Of a stretch of DNA of 64,000 bases, positions 60,979-64,000 are shown piece by piece. Positions within the stretch are counted from its first letter, which is position 1. Every line of letters begins with the position of its first letter. The stretch spans positions 248,001 to 312,000 of the forward strand of contig JADJFE010000030.1 in assembly GCA_016708725.1 (NCBI GenBank). Reading direction: 5' to 3'. Under the pieces are notes generated by a model that saw only the letters and a program-made list of their open reading frames with translations, searched no databases and was not told the origin of the DNA. Source of the stretch: Candidatus Aalborgicola bjergmarkensis. Its GTDB lineage: Bacteria > Pseudomonadota > Gammaproteobacteria > Burkholderiales > Burkholderiaceae_C. A program made the position numbers and the translations under genes.

Positions 60979-63555
60979 TCAGTAGGGTTTGAAGTTGCCA
61001 GCGTTTTTCCCGCTGCGCACAGAAACTGCCTGCAAGCCGATGCCCAGGCGCGGTGGTGGCGTGCGGCTGCTGTGGCTGCTGTGGCTGATACGTGCCACGG
61101 GCGTGTTGTTATTGCTATTGTTGCTGCCGATGTTGAAGAATGACACGGACTGCTGCAATTGCATGGCCTGGCCGGACAGCTCCTCGCTGGTTGCGGCCAG
61201 CTGTTCGGAGGCGCTGGCGTTTTGCTGTGTGGCCTTGGCCAGTTGTCCCATGGCTCCGCCAATCTGTACGACCGATTCGCTTTGCTCGACGCTGGCCACG
61301 GCGATTTCCTGCACCAGATCGCTGGTTTTTTGAATGCTTGGGACGATGTTGTCCAGCAGCTTGCCGGCGTGTTCGGCGGTGGTGACGCTGTTTGCCGCCA
61401 GACCCCCGATCTCCTTGGCGGCCTCCTGGCTGCGTTCTGCCAGTTTGCGTACCTCGGCGGCCACTACCGCGAAGCCTTTGCCGTGCTCGCCGGCCCTGGC
61501 GGCTTCGATGGCGGCGTTGAGCGCCAGCAGATTGGTCTGGTAGGCGATGTCGTCCACAATGCCTATTTTGGAGGCAATCTGCTTCATGGCGGCCACCGTC
61601 GAGCTGACGGCGGCACCGCCTTCAACCGCTTCCTTGCTGGTTTTTGTTGCCATGGTATCGGTGATTTTGGCGTTGCCGCTGTTCTGGTTGATGGATGCGG
61701 ACATGACATCCACCTGTTCGGTGGTCTGCTCCACGCTGGCGGCTTGCTCGCTGGCGGCTTGCGACAGGCTTTGCGCGGTGGTGCTGACCTGGTCAGCGGC
61801 CTCGGTGAGTGCATCGGCTGCGGCGCGCACCTCTCCCATGACCCGTGTCAGATTTTCGGCTGTGAAATTGGCGTTGTCCTTGACCTTGCCGAATAATCCC
61901 TGGTAGTCATGGTGGATGCGTCGGGTCAGATCGCCATTGGCAAAAGCGGCCAGCAGTTCGGAAACGTCATTGAGTCCGCGTTCGCTGGTGTCCATGAGCT
62001 GGTTCATCCCGGAAGAGAGGTTCAGAAAAAATCCTTGTTTGTCCGCCAGGGGCAAGCGTTGTCCAAAGTCGCCCGCTGCTGCCGCTGCAACGATGGATGC
62101 GACTTCCTTTTCGACATTGACTTCGGTCGTGCGGTCAGCCCACTCGACCACGGTTCCCAGACGCTGGCCGTCGGCGCCGATGATCGGGTTGGCATGCAGC
62201 CCGAAGTGCAGGGCGCCGATCTGTATCTGGGTTTTATACGTGGTCTTCAGGGCCGACAGCATGCTGCGCTGGTGTGCCGGGTGCTTGTGGAATACATCCA
62301 TGCTGGTGCCCATGAGCTGGCGTGCATCGAACCGGGGCAGCGCTTTGCGCAATTCCGCCTCATTGCGCTGCAGCATGGCCTGTATGGTTTCGTTCATGTA
62401 GATGATGTTGAACTGCATGTCGGCAATCATCACGTTGGTGCTGCACTTGTCCAGTGCAGACCGGATGCGTGCGTTGTAGCGTGCCGAGCGATTGGCTTCT
62501 TGCAGCGTGCTTTGTACCCGGTCCATGGCCTCGCTGATGCGTGCCTTTTGTCCGGGAAGCCGATCCATGGCAACGTCCAGATTGCCTTCTGCATAGGCCG
62601 TCACCACGGTGATCAGGTTCTGGGTGTCGGCAATGTGGGAGCGCACCAGCTTGTTGATCGACTGCCCCATGGTCTTGTACGCCCCTTCCAGCGCATCCAT
62701 CGGTATGACGTAGTCCAGCATACCCATGGCGTGCTGGTGCGCCATCTCATTCTGGGCGGCTTCAAACTGCTGCAGTGTGCTTTGCATCTTGGCCAATGGC
62801 GCCATGAGTTGCCCGACTTCGGACGGGTCGATCTCGATCTGGTGGTCCAGCTCCCCGGATGCGACCTTGCGCGCCACCGTCAAGGCGGCAGTCAATGGCC
62901 GTGTGATGCTGATGATCAGGATAAACGCGACCAGCATGGCAAAGGCGCCCGTCACCATCACGACATAGAACGCCGTTTGCGACAGGCCGGTTGCTGTGTG
63001 TGCGGTGGTGCCCAGGCCGGTTTGCATCAACTTGACCCGTGCGCGCACAAAGGGTGCCAGTTCTTTTTGCAGATTTTCGCTGGCGGCATCGAACGCGGGC
63101 CTGAGCTTGTTGCCCGCTCGCGGTCCTTCGGACACGTAGGCCATGGCCATGTATTGGCCTGCAGCGTAGTAGGCGAGGGCGTTCGCACGAATGGCCTTGA
63201 TGCGTTGTTGTTCTGCGGCGTCGCCGGATTCGGTAAAGTATTTCTCGAATCGGTCCAGATCGGTGTTGAGCGCATCAAAAATTTCCTGCGCCTTGGCAAA
63301 ACCATCGTCCAGGCCTTCCTGGGCGCGGGTTGCCGCAATGTAGGTCAGAAACTGCTGGATTTGCACCACATTCTTGTCCATGCTGGTGGCCAGCACGGTG
63401 TATTCAATACTCTTTTCAGATATTTCCACCACGCGGTCACGCATGCCATCGAGCTGGTGGCTCAACCAGAAGGCAAAACCGATGAACAGGACGATGGGCA
63501 ATGTGATGCCCACCAGGATGCGGGTACGGATGGATAAATTGCGAAGGAAATGCAT
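60979..63555 (-). CDS. Methyl-accepting chemotaxis protein with PAS and several HAMP segments
   Basis: 858 residues, longer than the usual 550. TM1 near residues 13-31, a periplasmic helical domain to about 195, TM2 near 196-217, HAMP (ITRPLTAALTVARKVASGEL), a second HAMP-like stretch (LITVVTAYAEGNLDVAMDRL), a PAS domain near 375-480 (CSTNVMIADMQFNIIYMNET), two more HAMP-like repeats (AAAAGDFGQRLPL; LLAAFANGDLTRRIHHDYQG), then the signalling domain with the tip NAAIEAARAGEHGKGFAVVA. A tail of about 60 residues follows. The ligand is unknown. It starts 11 nt after the MscS-type gene. Confidence 0.93.
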   Translation of the reverse strand: MHFLRNLSIRTRILVGITLPIVLFIGFAFWLSHQLDGMRDRVVEISEKSIEYTVLATSMDKNVVQIQQFLTYIAATRAQEGLDDGFAKAQEIFDALNTDLDRFEKYFTESGDAAEQQRIKAIRANALAYYAAGQYMAMAYVSEGPRAGNKLRPAFDAASENLQKELAPFVRARVKLMQTGLGTTAHTATGLSQTAFYVVMVTGAFAMLVAFILIISITRPLTAALTVARKVASGELDHQIEIDPSEVGQLMAPLAKMQSTLQQFEAAQNEMAHQHAMGMLDYVIPMDALEGAYKTMGQSINKLVRSHIADTQNLITVVTAYAEGNLDVAMDRLPGQKARISEAMDRVQSTLQEANRSARYNARIRSALDKCSTNVMIADMQFNIIYMNETIQAMLQRNEAELRKALPRFDARQLMGTSMDVFHKHPAHQRSMLSALKTTYKTQIQIGALHFGLHANPIIGADGQRLGTVVEWADRTTEVNVEKEVASIVAAAAAGDFGQRLPLADKQGFFLNLSSGMNQLMDTSERGLNDVSELLAAFANGDLTRRIHHDYQGLFGKVKDNANFTAENLTRVMGEVRAAADALTEAADQVSTTAQSLSQAASEQAASVEQTTEQVDVMSASINQNSGNAKITDTMATKTSKEAVEGGAAVSSTVAAMKQIASKIGIVDDIAYQTNLLALNAAIEAARAGEHGKGFAVVAAEVRKLAERSQEAAKEIGGLAANSVTTAEHAGKLLDNIVPSIQKTSDLVQEIAVASVEQSESVVQIGGAMGQLAKATQQNASASEQLAATSEELSGQAMQLQQSVSFFNIGSNNSNNNTPVARISHSSHSSRTPPPRLGIGLQAVSVRSGKNAGNFKPY

Positions 63556-63566
63556 AGGCTTGCTCG

Positions 63567-64000
63567 TTAACGGGTATGGACGATACGCTGCGGATAGGGA
63601 ATTTCGATCTGGTGCGCGCGCAGCGCCCGTAGGATAGCCACATTGACATCCGAACGCAGATTGCCCAGGCCATTTTCATAGTCGCCGACCCAATAGCCCA
63701 CGGTGAACTCCAGGCCATCGGGTGCGAAGGCGGATAGGGTAACCGAAGCGGGTGGCTCGCGCAGCACACGTGGCTGGTCCAGCGCGGCTTGCAGCAGCAG
63801 TTGCATGACCTGATCAATGTCGCTGCCGTGGGCTATGGTCACAACTGTGCTTTGCGCCAGCAGGGTATCGGCCAGTGACAGGTTTTCCACGCGGCTGGTA
63901 ATCAGCAGCTCGTTGGGCACGATGGATTCGCGCCCGGCTTGTGAGCGCACCACGGTGTAACGTGCGTTGATCTGGGTGATGGTGCCCTCAAAATTGTCCA
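63567..64000 (-). CDS. MscS-type mechanosensitive channel, C-terminal part (cut by window end)
   Basis: The last 144 residues are visible. DNFEGTITQINARYTVVRSQ and AGRESIVPNELLITSRVENL are the beta-domain of MscS channels (F-x-G-x-V/I...IPN); a C-terminal alpha-beta domain follows and ends PQRIVHTR. The frame is open to base 64000; the start and membrane part are outside. MscS-type channels release solutes on osmotic downshock. Confidence 0.88.
   Translation of the reverse strand, partial: DNFEGTITQINARYTVVRSQAGRESIVPNELLITSRVENLSLADTLLAQSTVVTIAHGSDIDQVMQLLLQAALDQPRVLREPPASVTLSAFAPDGLEFTVGYWVGDYENGLGNLRSDVNVAILRALRAHQIEIPYPQRIVHTR

Noticed and set aside
61909..63537. 542-codon open frame opposite the chemotaxis receptor gene
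   Set aside because: Shadow frame; the receptor on the other strand has TM, HAMP, PAS and signalling motifs.

Overview
The window is chromosomal DNA of a moderately GC-rich betaproteobacterium, most likely of the Comamonadaceae (Burkholderiales). The evidence is a complete division and cell-wall (dcw) cluster in the proteobacterial order, a def-fmt / LysM-dprA-smg block, mutT beside a DUF815 ATPase beside argJ-secA, an E. coli-type gshA, a phasin-like protein, and a scattered short repeat ending in AGCTA of a type I recall from that family. The taxonomic call is inference from gene content and order.

Layout. 1-16.5 kb (minus strand): mraZ-rsmH-ftsL-ftsI-murE-murF-mraY-murD-ftsW-murG-murC-ddlB-ftsQ-ftsA-ftsZ, tightly packed with 1-4 nt overlaps; ftsZ is cut by the window start. 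A six-unit array with exact 10-bp period in front of mraZ looks like its autoregulatory operator. 16.7-22.6 kb: pssA, nth, a PbpG-type D,D-peptidase, a phasin-like protein, metY and the ribosome-assembly GTPase ylqF/rbgA. 22.6-25.4 kb: a tandem duplication of an Rpn-type nuclease gene with a palindromic element; the second gene copy is frameshifted. 25.5-33.1 kb: mutT, DUF815 ATPase, argJ, secA, a DciA-like gene, tRNA-Leu(CAG), gshA. 33.1-33.8 kb: a PIN toxin-antitoxin (TA) pair. 34.0-39.0 kb: an NAD salvage operon (nicotinamidase-like, pncB, nadE, NadM-Nudix) behind a sigma70-like promoter that overlaps a near-perfect 27-bp palindrome. 39.0-47.5 kb: an EEP-family protein, smg, dprA, a LysM protein, def, fmt, a DUF433/DUF5615 pair and glcB.

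47.5-55.7 kb is the accessory region. Five copies of a 200-350 bp repeat, all in the same orientation, lie between small plus-strand gene sets: a RelE/ParE-like pair, a TumE remnant with its HTH partner, a PIN pair, an AT-rich methyltransferase plus a decayed insertion sequence plus a DUF433/DUF5615 pair, a frameshifted PIN pair, and a PD-(D/E)XK-like gene. Three of the sets end in sequences that look like decayed integron attC sites, and no integrase is visible. My reading is that this is a decayed cassette array, rich in toxin-antitoxin genes, combined with a repeat family of unknown type. This is the most likely undescribed system in the window.

55.8-64 kb (minus strand): a nitronate monooxygenase-like gene with a 22-bp poly-C/poly-G tract just before its start codon (a candidate phase-variation switch), an acyl-CoA dehydrogenase, etfA and etfB with a clear terminator, a methyl-accepting chemotaxis protein, and the end of an MscS-type channel gene cut by the window edge.
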